Part shown: positions 38,101 through 49,999 of the stretch, in pieces
Position numbering within the stretch: the first letter of the stretch is position 1
Layout of the letters: each line of letters starts with the position of its first letter
From: Parapristionchus giblindavisi
Taxonomy: Eukaryota; Nematoda; Chromadorea; Rhabditida; Diplogasteridae
Reading direction: 5' to 3'
DNA: 64,000 bases
Assembly (NCBI GenBank): GCA_943737045.1
Contig: CALSFV010000655.1
Span: 186,001-250,000 of the forward strand
Translations under genes and position numbers: made by a program
The notes under the pieces: generated by a model
Seen by the model: only the letters and a program-made list of their open reading frames with translations
Database searches by the model: none
Told to the model about the DNA's origin: nothing

Positions 38101-40265
38101 TATAGTACGATGAACCTATTGACATAAGAATGAATGAAAAACCCCATGTGCAAACGTGATAACGATGCTAGACTTTAAATATTAAAGATAGAGATTACTT
38201 CCCAGTATGGTTGCAGGAACGGTAGCGAAGACTACGCTATCTATTCCCGCCCCTTCCCTTCTCTCTAGCAATCGCCCGTGAGAGGCACTCTCTCCCTTCC
38301 TAACTTCGTGATTAGACACACCACTGCCAAAGATAGCGTAATTGCCGCAAACTAGCGGGAATTACGCTATCTCTCGCCCCCCCCTTCCCCTCTCCTTACT
38401 CTCTGTTCATACCACCCGCCTCGCCCTATTTGAGGCACGTTTGAAAAGATATCTAATTCCCCTCACATCTGAGAGCTTTGCAGTAAACAGCAAAGTTGTA
38501 GCTCACATCGATCCGGTTCTGATTATTTTCTGGCTGAGACGATACGATCAAAACAAACAAAATGTCAATCGTTCTACTTTTTTCAGAGGAAAATCGAAAC
38601 GATAAGCGTTCAAAATATGTTTTGCAAGAAGAGTTGAATTTCACTCAATGATCAGAGGAATCAGATTTGCATTTAAATATTGTTATTCCCTCTATTTCCC
38701 ATTTCAACGATTCGTTATCTCAAGAGGGACATTGGTCACATTGTTCACTCACTATAATGTCTTCCACTCTCGTCGCTAGTTGTGAGATTCTTTATATCAG
38801 ATAAATTACACTTCGCATGCAGTAAGTAATCATCGTATACAGTATCCCAGACTGTTCCAGTAGATGAATCAGCCATGTACTCGTCATCCCAAGAATATAT
38901 TTTAAATGGAAATCGATCTCTCTTCATAAGGATTTTCTTTCGATTATTTTAAATTTTTAAACCAAGAAAAAAATCAAAAAAAACTATTTTGCTATTCTTG
39001 TATTTTATTTTACTATAATACTATTCGTTTCGATTTTCCTCTGAAAAAGTAGAACGATTGTCATTTTGTTTGTTTTGATCGTATCGTCTCAGCCAGAAAA
39101 TAATCAGAACCGGATCGATGTGAGCTACAACTTTGCTGTTGACTGCAAAGCTCTCAGATGTGAGGGGAATTAGATATCTCTTCAAACGTGTCTCAAATAG
39201 GGCGAGGCGGGTGGTGTGAACAGAGAGTAAGGAGAGGGGAATGGGGGGGGGGGGGCGAGAGATAGCGTAATCCCCGCTAATTTAGCGGGAATTACGCTAT
39301 CTTGGCAGTCTCTCTTCTCTATTGCGGGAAATGACGAGAGAGTGGCAAGAGATGGGAAGAGGGCCCGGTAAATACGATAACGCTTACGCAACGGCAACCC
39401 TACTTCCCAGACCGTGTCCACTCAGAGCACAAGCCTAGTGGCTTGTCACACATCACACATTGGTGAAACAAGAAAATCGCAACCTGCAGAGGCGCGCCCA
39501 TTCCCGGTCCCTTCGTGAAGGCGATACCGTCCAGCTCCTTCTCGGGTTCCTGAAACCGGAGATCAATCGATTGATTATCGATTTTCATAAATCGATTATT
39601 GATCAACTATCCCATGACAGGCTACCGTATCCATACTTCGGATACATCATTCATCCAAAATCACTACGCTATCACTATATAATCAAATATTACACAGTAT
39701 CAATCAATAATAGTCGTAGTACGGTACGACTACCGTATACCTTGATAGCGGCCTCTTTGAGTGCCTTCATCACCAGCCGCACGACCTGCTGTCGATGGTG
39801 CTGAGCGGTCTCCGATGGACGAAAACCCTCTCCTGGAGTGGATCAATGAGGAAAGACCGAATAAATCAATAAATCACTGGATCAATAAATCATAATGAAT
39901 CAATAATTCAATAAATCACAACAACCACTATCAATAGGATCAACGCAAAATCAATCACTCACAGTACTCAGTGAGTTTTGCATACAAGTGTTGTAAGGAA
40001 TATATATAAAAAATTATAGTATCACCATGAGGTCACAATTGTATACCGTAATCCCTATCACACACCTGGTGGAGCGTGGAATGTCGCACGCGGATTCGCC
40101 AGAGTCACACCGTCGCGCATTATGCCAACCTGAAAATGCATCATAGCACATGCAATATCTTGTATATTATGGTTGTCTCAATAATCAATAAAACGGATCA
40201 ATAATCACAGAATAGCTTACACCAATCTTATTGGCGGATCCCTCAATGCCGAGTACGCACACCAT
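35156..40265 (-). CDS. OSGEP: OSGEP/KAE1 tRNA N6-threonylcarbamoyladenosine synthase catalytic subunit (complete, 11 exons)
   Basis: OSGEP is the catalytic ASKHA-fold subunit of the KEOPS complex, forming t6A at position 37 of ANN-decoding tRNAs. Exons: 40265-40221, 40129-40066, 39832-39741, 39549-39484, 37119-36970, 36843-36795, 36689-36591, 36271-36129, 35927-35820, 35666-35574, 35263-35156; in phase, 338 aa (human ~335). Seen: [31 protein letters not shown], the metal-binding histidines in [83 protein letters not shown] and TQRYRTD near the C-terminus. Intron 4 (37120-39483) is swollen by a retrotransposon fragment and foldback D. The start is only 61 bp after the LYR-protein stop, with CCATAG just before the ATG, suggesting an operon downstream position. 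Three donors are GTACGG(TAG). Confidence 0.97.
37274..37757 (-). mobile_element. CR1/Jockey-type non-LTR retrotransposon fragment (reverse transcriptase C-terminus)
   Basis: An uninterrupted frame on the minus strand encodes the thumb/C-terminal part of a LINE-type reverse transcriptase: [45 protein letters not shown], and near the end [14 protein letters not shown], then a stop. The polymerase core and endonuclease are absent, so this is a 5'-truncated copy, as is usual for LINEs. It lies in the OSGEP intron in the same orientation as the gene. The frame being intact suggests a fairly recent insertion. Confidence 0.85.
38321..39310. mobile_element. Large foldback element D, ~1.0 kb
   Basis: Ends ACTGCCAAAGATAGCGTAAT (left) and ATTACGCTATCTTGGCAGTC (right) are inverted. 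Terminal sub-palindromes (GATAGCGTAAT...AATTACGCTATC) sit inside each end. Arms of about 300 bp match closely (e.g. GAGAGCTTTGCAGT, TGATTATTTTCTGGCTGAGA), around a unique AT-rich centre of ~350 bp (38640-39000). A C8 run in one arm faces a G13 run in the other. No transposase is visible. In OSGEP intron 4. Confidence 0.85.
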
Positions 40266-40326
40266 CGTTGACTATGGTAGATGTGAGTAAACCAGTCAAT
40301 CGATAACCGGATACCGAAATCTTGTT

Positions 40327-40968
40327 CTACAACAGTCGACGCTGCTGCAGGACGCGAGTGCCGCTCTGCAAAGCAAATAGTTGCAAATTAGCTAAATAAC
40401 AAAATTATCTAGTTAGGCACTTTACACAAAAATCGTTCTTGTAAAATCTGATTAAAATTACACAGAAGTTGTCAGTTAATCAAAATAATCTATTCGTAAA
40501 GCTCTTTCACCAAGAATAAATGAATTGTCCATAAGGCACAAATATAAGTTTGTAGGTACATTTTAAAATTAATTTTTTTTAAACTTGTTAATGCCATATA
40601 ATGTTACTGTAATATTATTGTTAATATCATTACCTCAATTGCTTCTTTCGCCACTCGACCTCTCACGTATCGATTACGCTCAAACTCCTGACGCACACGA
40701 CGTACAGCCCAGTCCTGCGTACGTATGCATTTCAAATATGAGAATATCAATTGCCTCTATTGTTTTGGAAAAAAATTATCCAATCCGACCAGTAAAACAG
40801 AATCAAATTGTACAGTAATATCAACGAACTATCCCCCGCATAATTTCCGTTACAAAATCAATAAAACAGTATCATTTATTTACACACCTGATCGGTCAAC
40901 TTCAACTGTCTCGCGTACTGTAGCAAGTTACGGTAGAGCGCAAGTGCCGCGAGTCTCGTCCCGCTCAT
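40327..40968 (-). CDS. Small LYR-motif protein (complete, 3 exons)
   Basis: LYR (complex 1 LYR) proteins are small mitochondrial proteins that bind acyl carrier protein and assist respiratory-complex, Fe-S or mitoribosome assembly. Exons: 40968-40888, 40714-40634, 40365-40327; all phase 0, 66 aa. The motif LALYRNLLQYARQL is at residues ~9-22, followed by TDQDWAVRRVRQEFERNR, which most resembles the short LYR microprotein encoded upstream of MIEF1 in vertebrates (LYR...RQLRYTDRDF.. pattern). It is basic and lacks membrane segments. Its stop is 61 bp before the OSGEP start. The exact subfamily is uncertain; membership in the LYR family is fairly firm. Confidence 0.85.
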
Positions 40969-42782
40969 ACACTACAGTAACAAATGAGTGATAATACAAC
41001 AGTAAATTTCTAACGGATCACAATCCACCATGATCCTCTTCCATTTAGATACAGTATGACTACATTGCAGTACAGTGCATAGCACTTTAGTTTGACTAGT
41101 AGACTAGTGGACTACTAGCTGACTAGTTGGCATTTACTATTATAGTACTTCGTTAGATACAGTATGACTGTGCATTAACCAAGCAATCTTCAGCAGTATC
41201 ACATTATTCATCAATAAATCAATCGATATATTCATATATATATAAAACTGTTCATTCGGATTTACACAAACGTGAAAAGGTACAAATTATTTGATGGTGG
41301 ATACTTGTCTCAAGGAAAATGATGAATACCGATTACACAAAACGATTACGATAGCGAGAGGGGCGGGACGTTCGGGGTTACTGTAGTATGTACGCGTTTC
41401 TCCAGGAGGTCAGGTTACGGTATCTAACAAATATTGATTAATCGATTCGATTCATTTCAAGAACACATACAGTCATGTGAAATACAACGTGACTCTCGTG
41501 TGTGCTACACGCTCTATAGGGAGGCGAGAGATTAGCATACATAAAAAGAGGCGTGGATTAAAAGGGGCGGAGCCTAGGTGGGCGTGGCTACATCATGCAG
41601 AGGCCGATAGAGAGAGAGATAGAGCACCGAGTCACGCAAAAAGAGAATGCACATGCTCATCACCGATACCAGATTATACAAGAAACGCTTACACACACAT
41701 ATTCGGAAGCTATAATATTGACCCCTGGGGGTAGGGCGGAGGGGCACTCGGAAGGGGGCGGAGCTACAATATGGGCGGACCCTGGGGGTAGGGCTACGGG
41801 AGACACTTCTGATGCATGTGAATCACAATCAATGGACGCGAGTCAGGGGGATTAGATACTGTATTTGAATGAGGGGGCGGGGCTTGGTGACCAGACTCGC
41901 TGGCAACATCAACTAACTACAAATGAGCGAAATCAACACTATGAGTAAGGAGGGGGACGGGGTAGTTTATAGCGCAATGTGGGGCGAAGCTTGGAACGTG
42001 CACCTGCTTGTCCGTTTCATACAACAACGAAAAAAGAGTGACGAGCAAAGGGTGAATGAACAAGGATGGGGAGCCAGTGGTGGCGTGAACTAGTGCATTT
42101 GGTGTGTAGTGTGGTGTGGAGTGCGGTGAGGGCGGGCGACATATATTAACATAAATTAGCATCAAGACGCGACAATAGTAAGAGAAAGAAAGAGGAGGAA
42201 GATTGATTGATTGGTCAATCTGAAACAGTAGTAGCGAGAAAGAAAGTGAAATAGGGGGCGGGGCCAAGGTGATGAAAGTAGATTGTGTGTGTGTGTGTAT
42301 AGATGTATTGTAATCGAGCAATAGGAATAGGATAGGGCGGACAAAATATGGAAAAAGAAAGAAAGAAAACATATCAATTTCACATGAACACGACGATAAA
42401 AGTTATACGGTATATGGTCGTAGATAAAGAAACAAGATTACTGAAATATCGATTGATTCGATGAACGAATTATTGATTGGGATCAAACAATATACCGTAT
42501 ACAAATCGTAGAGCGTGTACTATCGAATCTTAAAAGAGCGCGCATGTGAGGAAAGTTTAAATGATGTAACAATAATAGTAATAATGAAAAATAATAATAA
42601 TCAATAATAATAATAATAATTAATGTGAATGTTCGTAGTGCGGAGGTGGTGTGAGAGGTGAGGGAGACATGACGAGGGAAAGGCATCGTAAACCTCGCAT
42701 AGGGTTACGGTAGGGTTACCGTATACCGTGGAAGGCTAAGGCAACTACCGTACCCCATGGGCTACGGTAGATCATCATGGAC
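40969..42782. other. Intergenic region between LYR protein and TMEM55 genes
   Basis: No conserved exon was found. It holds TACNGTA-rich sequence, repeated GACTAGT/ACTAGTGG words around 41095-41130, GGGGCGG-type patches at 41565-41790, and purine-rich sequence after 42000. ORFs such as 42372-41917 are CT-rich low-complexity shadows. It should contain the LYR-OSGEP promoter and the TMEM55 3' UTR. Confidence 0.5.
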
Positions 42783-45700
42783 CTAGACGGGCGACACAAT
42801 GGTCGACACGCGAACCGAACTGTAGATGAACGTCTTGTAGGCGGAGAAGACCGCGGCGCCCCATCCAACGATCACGAGAGAGATCAGACCGAGCCATGCC
42901 GTGATCCTGATAATTATAGATCATAGAAAGATCATGGATCAAAGATCAATTATTGTACACTATCAACAACAAAAACAAATAACAATCAAAAGTTTTCAGT
43001 GTTAAAGTGCATTTTACTGTATTATATCTGAAAGTACAAAAGCAGACTTTTCAAATATTCAAAGATCAAAGATCAAAGATCAAAGATCAAATACTCACGC
43101 ATGTCCACCGCCCACAAGCAGATATGAGAAGATGATGGCGGCGACCAGTGAGAGGAGAAAGAGGACGAGGAATGTGTAGATTTTCGAGCGACGATGCGCC
43201 GTGCCCACGGAGGATCTGAATTGTGTGGTGAGAAAAATCAGCAAAAGATTTCTGGAGGCATGGGGAATTGAACCCCAGCCCTCTCGCATGCTAAGCGAGC
43301 GCTCTACCACTGAGCTATGCCCCCGGTTGAAGAGACTAGGTCGAGCGTGGCACACATAGCAGTGCAGCTGCCATACTCGTTTTGCTTTGCGCGCGCGTTT
43401 ACAAGGAGCAGATGTGAGCTTGATCATTTGCAACTCTTGGAACACTCTTCTTTCTCTCTCCCTTTCTTTGTCTCTACGAGTTAGTGGAGCACCCCTTTAA
43501 GGAATTTGATTGCTTCATTGATTAAAACGAAATCGTAATAATAGAAGATAATAGAGCAAAGATCAATCACTCATCAATTCAATCCCAAGAGGACGCATGG
43601 GAGTGCAAGAAGAAAAGCGTGCAAAGTGTGTTTTCTACTACCAGTCGCCATTTTCCCACAGGACTCCTACCGGTCGCACGGTCCAAATTAGAAATGATCA
43701 AAGGGCAAATGTGGACGCTCGGGGGCAAGACACGTGCAGGCAGACACGAGACGGTCCAGAGTCTCATCAACTAAGTATCTCATCAACTTATCCACAATAA
43801 TATATATCATAATTTAACAATCTACAGCTCAAATCACAGCGTCAATGATGCACGATTGCTCACAGGAGCGAAAAAGCGTCCAGGGATTGAATTGCAGAGT
43901 GGTTCATCGATCTTTAAACCTTAGCCGCACAAACTAATCGCAAATCCCCCAGTATTGGTGATCAAAAACACGCAACTCACCGTTTTCGGCAGTGTGGACA
44001 GGTAGCCAACGTGTTCGACAACGTGTTGAACATGAAGATGTCGTCGCAGTAGGCGCACGTGACACGGCAGGTTCCCGTCGGAGCCTGCATCGCCGTACCC
44101 GGTGAGGACTGCTGCAATGACAACTGTTGAATAATATACAAAGTGTATGTCATGAACCACCGACGAGTAAACTATACTCTATTAATGCGTACATTAATAA
44201 TACAAAAGTACATCAACATCAAAAACGATTCTAGGACCCCACAGATCATAATGGATCGCCTTTTTTGTAAAATTTTTTCTCGAACAGAATAAAGATCAGA
44301 GTCGACCACAGTACACCATATCCTACAGTACACCATATCCTACAGTACACCATATCCTACAGTATACCATATCCTACAGTACACCATCTCCTACAGTACA
44401 CCATATCCACAGTAAGCCATATCCTACAGTATACCATATCCTACCGTACACCATATCCTACAGTACGCCATATATTACAGTACACCATATCATACAGTAA
44501 GCCATATCCTACAGTATACCATATTCTACAGTACACCATATCCTACAGTATACCATATCCTACAGTATACCTGTCCGAGGGTGATGACGCGTCGGCAGTT
44601 CTGACGCGGACACGCGATACGCGTCGACGACGCCTTGCAAATGAGCAGGCAATTGCACGGACAACGCACGTATCTGAAGAAGATCAAAGATCAAAGATCA
44701 AAGATCAGTTTACAAGAATCAAAGATCAGATCACAAGTATAAAAATATTGAAATGAGAATTGGATGCAAAATGGCAAAGAGCAAGAAGAAGGTATAGAAG
44801 TAGAGATATGAAAAAAGGCCAACAACCATTGGGCCAAATTGCCAGTAGGAAACGTGTTTCACAATCTAAACATAGTTAGAAGCCGCTTTTTTAATGGATG
44901 CTTTTCAAGCCTATCTAACAAGAAATACTTAATTTATATTGCGCATAAAAGAATCGCATAGAATGCGTGCCTCTCATTAGATCTTTGCAGGGTCAGCATC
45001 CCTTATTGTTAGATGAACAATTCCCAAGTACTTGTGTATTTTTAATATTCGATAAAAGTCATTTTATGATAATTTCTGCGCACATTATAATTATGGTGTA
45101 AATACAGTAATTTTGTGTGTGGAGCTGTGCGGTCTGGCTTTCCAAGCTCAGAGAACACTGTGAAGTGTGACCTCATTGTCTGTTAATTTTTAAAAAAGAT
45201 TCAGTCTAAAGACCAGGAATGACTTCAAATGTAATCTTAAAGTACTAGCCGTGTTGGGGATGAGCATCATCATATCTATCATATCTAATCGAATCTTTGA
45301 GTATTGAACATGCGCAACGATCTTGAACAGAAAATCAATCAACAAAATTCCATCAAACATGTAACCTTTTCAGTTCCGTCCATATTTATAGTAATATAAC
45401 GTGAGCTAAATCAATAATTCAAATAAGCTCTCACTTCTTTCCGGGTGGAGCTGGTCGGATGGGCGTGGCTTCCTGGCAGGCTCCACACTTGACCACGTGC
45501 TGCATGGCACGACCCTCGAGCTGAATGACAGCGTCGCACACACGACAGTTCACTGAGGAACCTGTGACCAGAGAGAAGATAAGATTACTGTAGGAATTGA
45601 GTACTGTGGGTTACTGTAGCTCAACCGTCATATTGTACCACTACTATTTGTTATCACAGATTTTCATAACCTCATAATGAGAGGATTGACTAATGTTATG

Positions 45701-47177
45701 CGAAAGACTACAATTTAAAGAATGATTTTTTCTAAATCGACCAACTACATAAAGGGCACCGAAAATGCATGGTTGCCATACCACAGTGTCTATCCGTCAC
45801 CTCCAAGTACTCTGTTTAGTACCGTTCCGCTACAGTAACCCTGATGAACATCACATATACCGTACCAGATACGAATCGTTGGTTGTTCTCATCGCCCTCC
45901 TCGGTGTACTGTTGGGTGGGCGGGTCCTCCTCTCCGCCCTGCACAATCACCTGACCCGTCGACGTCGTCGATGACCCATCGTACATCTGATCTCCCCCAG
46001 CCGATACTGTAAGAGTAACTGTTCAATAATGACCAAAAGACATGAAAATCGGAATAAAACTCTCCTCGTTTGGCACACTCTCCGCATCTTTTTCACGTCT
46101 TTTCCCGACTTTTCAACACCACATATCAGAAATCATCCAAGTGTCTTTTGCGAAATAACAGAACGATCACGCCGCACCATTCTCTCCAATCTACTGTACC
46201 GATGCTATAGCCTGCCCTCTATAATACTTACCGTAATCACGTAATAATAGGCTAACCTTCTCCATGTCTTCCTCCGTAACCTTTACGTCTAACTAGCCCC
46301 ATAGTTCATCGTCTCCCTCACCATCATGATGACTAATTGTAACCCACTCTCTCCATTTTTTTATTCCAAGACATTTCCAGATCACGATAAGCCCATCCCG
46401 TGTGACATTATCCATATTCATTCTCTACACTGTGTCATACACACCACTGAAGGGGCAAGTCGATAAGGGAAACATCCCAACTCATATCAGAGGAAAAAAG
46501 ATTTATTTATCTATTTATTCCATCAAAAATATATTGATAAACATATTACTGGCAAACAGAGAAAGTTCTGATGTGTCCAAAAAGACGCTTCTCGAGCCAC
46601 ATTGAGTGACTTGCAAAATAATATTATGTATTGTTAATAATGCAGAATAATAATAATAATAACAATTAATAAAATAATTTATTAATAATTTAATAATAAA
46701 AAAATAATTAATAAAATTAGACTAATTTGATGGGTCCTATTTTCTCTCACATATACATGCACTTTCTGTACTATCATTCAATTCGCTCACACGCACTTCC
46801 CAATTAGCCCAACCGCCCTCTGATCAGTGCCTGGAGGGGCCACCCTTCAAAAGGAGTTCCCACACTTCGTTCCACTAGTCGTATCGTACTATAATTGAGC
46901 GCACCTTGCTAGGAGTACATCTGAGCGAAAATACGATACGAGTAGTCATACCTATTATATACATACTAATCTCTTTTCTGCATTCCAATCTGATCCCACT
47001 GATGCTACCTAGTGATCTACAGCGATCCATTTCACCTACCGTAATCCATCGACCGTAACCCATGTGGCATTCTCACCAATCACAGCCGTACCACTACCGC
47101 AACCCCGTGCCCCCCCCCCCTGATACCGTACCATTGGCATTGAGGAGTGGTACGTTCTCCTCGCTATGATCAGCCAT
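42783..47177 (-). CDS. PIP4P: TMEM55/PIP4P phosphatidylinositol-4,5-bisphosphate 4-phosphatase homologue (complete, 7 exons)
   Basis: TMEM55 (PIP4P1/2) proteins are late-endosomal/lysosomal membrane proteins reported to remove the 4-phosphate of PI(4,5)P2. Exons: 47177-47132, 46006-45866, 45561-45435, 44673-44571, 44111-43981, 43215-43099, 42906-42783; in phase, 262 aa (human 257-277). Seen: an ENVPLL motif near the N-terminus (as in ERSPLL), [40 protein letters not shown], the CX5R motif CKASSTR, several CXXC pairs (CPRQNC, CAYC, CPHC), and two C-terminal transmembrane segments (~residues 190-215 and 224-246). The frame stays open upstream of the ATG through 47177-47270 after an acceptor-like CGCAG, so an N-terminal extension is possible. 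Introns contain a tRNA gene and a 17-bp tandem array. Confidence 0.93.
43253..43324 (-). tRNA. tRNA-Ala(AGC): tRNA-Ala (anticodon AGC)
   Basis: A full cloverleaf can be drawn: acceptor GGGGGCA/TGCCTCC (one G-U pair) with discriminator A, D-arm GCTC-AGTGGTA-GAGC, anticodon arm CTCGC-TTAGCAT-GCGAG with AGC in the loop, 5-nt variable region, and T-arm TGGGG-TTCAATT-CCCCA. 72 nt, no intron and no encoded CCA. It lies in the TMEM55 intron between the exons ending 43981 and starting 43215, same strand as the host gene. Confidence 0.96.
44307..44570 (-). repeat. 17-bp tandem array starting exactly at a TMEM55 5' splice site
   Basis: Read in gene sense, the exon ends CTCGGACAG and the intron begins with GTATACTGTAGGATATG, which is then repeated about 15.5 times with few changes (GTGTAC and GCTTAC variants). 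Unit 1 coincides with the first intron nucleotide, and nearly every unit starts with GT, so most are donor-like. Confidence 0.93.
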
Positions 47178-48216
47178 TCCTTCTTCTACCGTAATCACTG
47201 GTCCTCCTCCTGCTACTCCGCTGCTTCTTCGACTGACTCTCGGACGAATCTGCTCACGAACCCACGCAAATGGCTCGTCTGCGATGAATCAATCGATAAT
47301 TGGACAATCCATAATCAATCAATAATCGATAGAACAAAATCAATAACGAAAGTGGATAGATAGATAGAACAATCGATCGATGCTCTGTCGACTTTTTGCG
47401 GTTCAATTAATGCGCATATTAATGAAGTAATTCGTCGAGAGGTGTGATCAACATAAGATCAGTGTGTAATATGTAGATGAGTAATAGAAGAATAAGGAGA
47501 GCAATAGAGACAAATACGATAGGAGATGAATCGAAAACAGATAGAGGGAGTGAAGAAGATAGAACCAGGCAGATCAAGAACATTTTCCTTACAGTAGTAT
47601 GATGAAATCGTGAACCTTCAATCGCTCAAGTGACTTTGACCAATACCAGGACCAGTCTATGAATATCCCCGACCCTTCATACACGTGTGGACACCCACTT
47701 TTTGAGACTAAAAATGCGTGTGGGTATTCGAAATATAGAGGAATTTCAAAGAAAAACATCCAAATAATCGAAAGACACCTGATGCAAATCGATACAGTAT
47801 AGGATCAATACATAAAGAATACTGACTAGATCGATACAGACCTTCATTTCCACCCCACCATCACCGCCCATCATATTGCAATGTGCACTCGACTTTAATA
47901 CAGATATTGATTAGCAGACTTTATTGTTAGTTACTTTACATTAGTTACGCGATATGCAGGATATATTAAAGTGAAACTTGTTAGAACTGGTAAGTACAGA
48001 ATATGGTAAGTGATTACGGTAATGATTAAGGAAAGTGATTATGGTAATGATCATGGTAAATGATTATGGAAAGTGGTTACGGTAATTATTATATGGTATT
48101 ACACAACGGCTGGAGAGAAAAAAGAAGGAATGATTGCAATTAATCAGAGAAATGGCTAGAATGTCAAAATTAGGCACAGGTATGGGGAATGGAGAAATAT
48201 ATTAAAGTAGCAAAGA
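47178..48216. other. Upstream region of TMEM55 / downstream of the 48.2 kb gene
   Basis: No further exon is supported. A possible in-frame N-terminal extension of TMEM55 (47178-47270, minus; basic VREQIRPRVSRRS) is the only coding-like stretch. Elsewhere are ATCAATCAATAATCGAT motifs near 47285-47345 and short repeats of TGATTACGGTAA / TGATTATGGTAA at 48007-48080. Confidence 0.4.
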
Positions 48217-48696
48217 TCAACAAGCAGCTCGAGCTAAGCGAACCTTATTCGGACTAGGGGGCGGGGCTATTGTACCCGCTCCCTCTAACAGTGCTTTATC
48301 CACGGTACCCTCGGTATCCCAGCTGAACCGAATGGGTTCCGCGTCGGTCTCCCGACCTTCCTCCTCTCGATTCTTCCACAAACGAACAATCGCTCGGCCC
48401 TCTTCATCTACGGGTACCAATGATTTAACCGACTCAGGGGTCACTGTCGCGTACCGTACTCCGGAAGGATGGCTGGGATATGATCGGTCATGGACCCAGA
48501 CCCTCGTCTCGGGATTTCGGTCAACAATATCTACCGGAGAAGATGGTATGTCAGGAGCAGGTGCCAGAATGGGCTCGGGTCGGGCAACAACATAAGTCAC
48601 GTCGAATCGAGGAGTCGGGGTTGGTATGTGCCGTTCCGACGGATTGATCCGGTTACTGCGACGACGGAAGCGATCGAAAATGTGATGAAGGCACAT
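48217..48696 (-). CDS. Predicted protein of unknown function, or last exon of a larger gene (159 aa from first good ATG)
   Basis: The frame is open far upstream (to 49197), but the part before 48696 is CT-rich low complexity, while 48696-48217 looks coding: balanced composition, Pro-rich linker (TPTPRF, APAPDIPSSP), then ETRVWVHDRSYPSHPSG, SLVPVDEEGRAIVRLWKNR and IRFSWDTEGTVDKALLEGAG. There is no signal peptide, membrane segment or family I recognise. CCCAG lies 2 nt before the ATG (ATG at 48696, MCLHHIFDRFRRR), so the segment is either trans-spliced at its start or a terminal exon preceded by others. A start upstream cannot be excluded. Confidence 0.5.
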   Translation of the reverse strand: MCLHHIFDRFRRRSNRINPSERHIPTPTPRFDVTYVVARPEPILAPAPDIPSSPVDIVDRNPETRVWVHDRSYPSHPSGVRYATVTPESVKSLVPVDEEGRAIVRLWKNREEEGRETDAEPIRFSWDTEGTVDKALLEGAGTIAPPPSPNKVRLARAAC

Positions 48697-49999
48697 GGCT
48701 GGGCTACCCGTATACGGTAGGATACTGACGACTACGGTAGCACTAGTAGCGTGTGGGTTACGGTGGCATTCACTTGGATGGGTGGGACAACTGAGGAATG
48801 GCTGAAGTAAGGAGGAGGAGGAGGAGGAGGAGGAGGGGGAGGAGGAGCAATGAATGGAGCTGTCGAGTAGCGTAGGAAAAGGGCGGTAGGTGGATGGATG
48901 ATACATGAAAAAGGGTGTATGACGAAATGAGAGAGGGCCAGACGACGAGACGGACAGATAAGAATGGGGTAAAATGTAGAGGGTTAAGGAGAAGTAGAGA
49001 AGCAGAGATACCCATAAGTTGTGCAGTAGTCGGGGGGAAAGGGGCGGAGCTTGGACGCAAATCAGACTCGATCTGACATACGGATGAGCAAGGTACACAT
49101 AGATTGTCGTACATCTTAGTCCTCCCACCACCCATGTACTCTCAGCCATCCCATTCATGCATTCATCCATCCATCTGTCTTCGTGTCCTCCCTTCACCTA
49201 TTGAATTCCTCTTCTCATTTAGAAGGACAGAGCGCCCCTTCGGTCGTTCACAGCACAAAAAGCACGGAGGAGCAGTAGTAGTCAGTGTGTCACAGAAATT
49301 GTGGGTGGTAGGGAAAAGAAGATGAAAGGATGAATTGATGAATAGAAGTAGAAGCGATGCAGGGGAGAACACTGAAGACAACGAAAAAAGTAAAGTGGCC
49401 GCTGCTTCATCTCGTCCATTTGTGACAAGTAGGTACGGTTGCATATTTAAAGCACTGCCAGATATTTTGAAGAATAGACTACGGTGACGAGGGATACGGT
49501 AGCCATAATAATTCGAGTTTTTACGATAAAAAAAAGGGTAATAGATTTCGCGAATTCCCCACAGTATACTAGGTCAGAAAAATGCTCTGTATCTCATCTT
49601 CTCGTTCACTGCCTACAAAACAGCTCTTATTGATAAACGTCAGCTTCAGCGACCTAAGACTCTAGTCAAGACACAAACGAACACAACGCACCAGAGAGGA
49701 TTCAGAACCAAAGATCAAAGATCATTTTCATCACCGACTTATGCAAGCTAAATCATGATACAGAATAAGTGGATGATACGGGAGATAGATAAAGCTTCTA
49801 TTCATCAAGGTAGTTGCAACCATATGCCAGATAGTTCTCAAAAAAAAACATTGTTCAATAATAATCAATCAATCAACCAATCGATCAAAATCCCCCAATC
49901 AATCGATAGCATAACCGTAACCATTATAACCATTAACAAAGCGCGTATACTGCAAACCGAAATGAAGAAGTCCAGCTTCATCAGAACAACAACAACCGC
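48697..49999. other. Intergenic, low-complexity sequence
   Basis: Contains a (GGA)n stretch at 48810-48847, other purine-rich sequence, and AATCAATCAATCG motifs near 49863-49905. ORFs here are low-complexity shadows (Ser/Leu/Pro-rich on the minus strand). No exon was supported. Confidence 0.5.

Noticed and set aside
43095..43445. 116-codon ORF spanning a TMEM55 exon and the tRNA
   Set aside because: Its exon part is real, but the upstream part is intron and tRNA sequence.
48697..49197. Upstream extension of the 48.2 kb ORF to 326 codons
   Set aside because: The extra part is low-complexity (poly-Ser from a GGA tract) and contains acceptor-like sites, so it is probably not coding.
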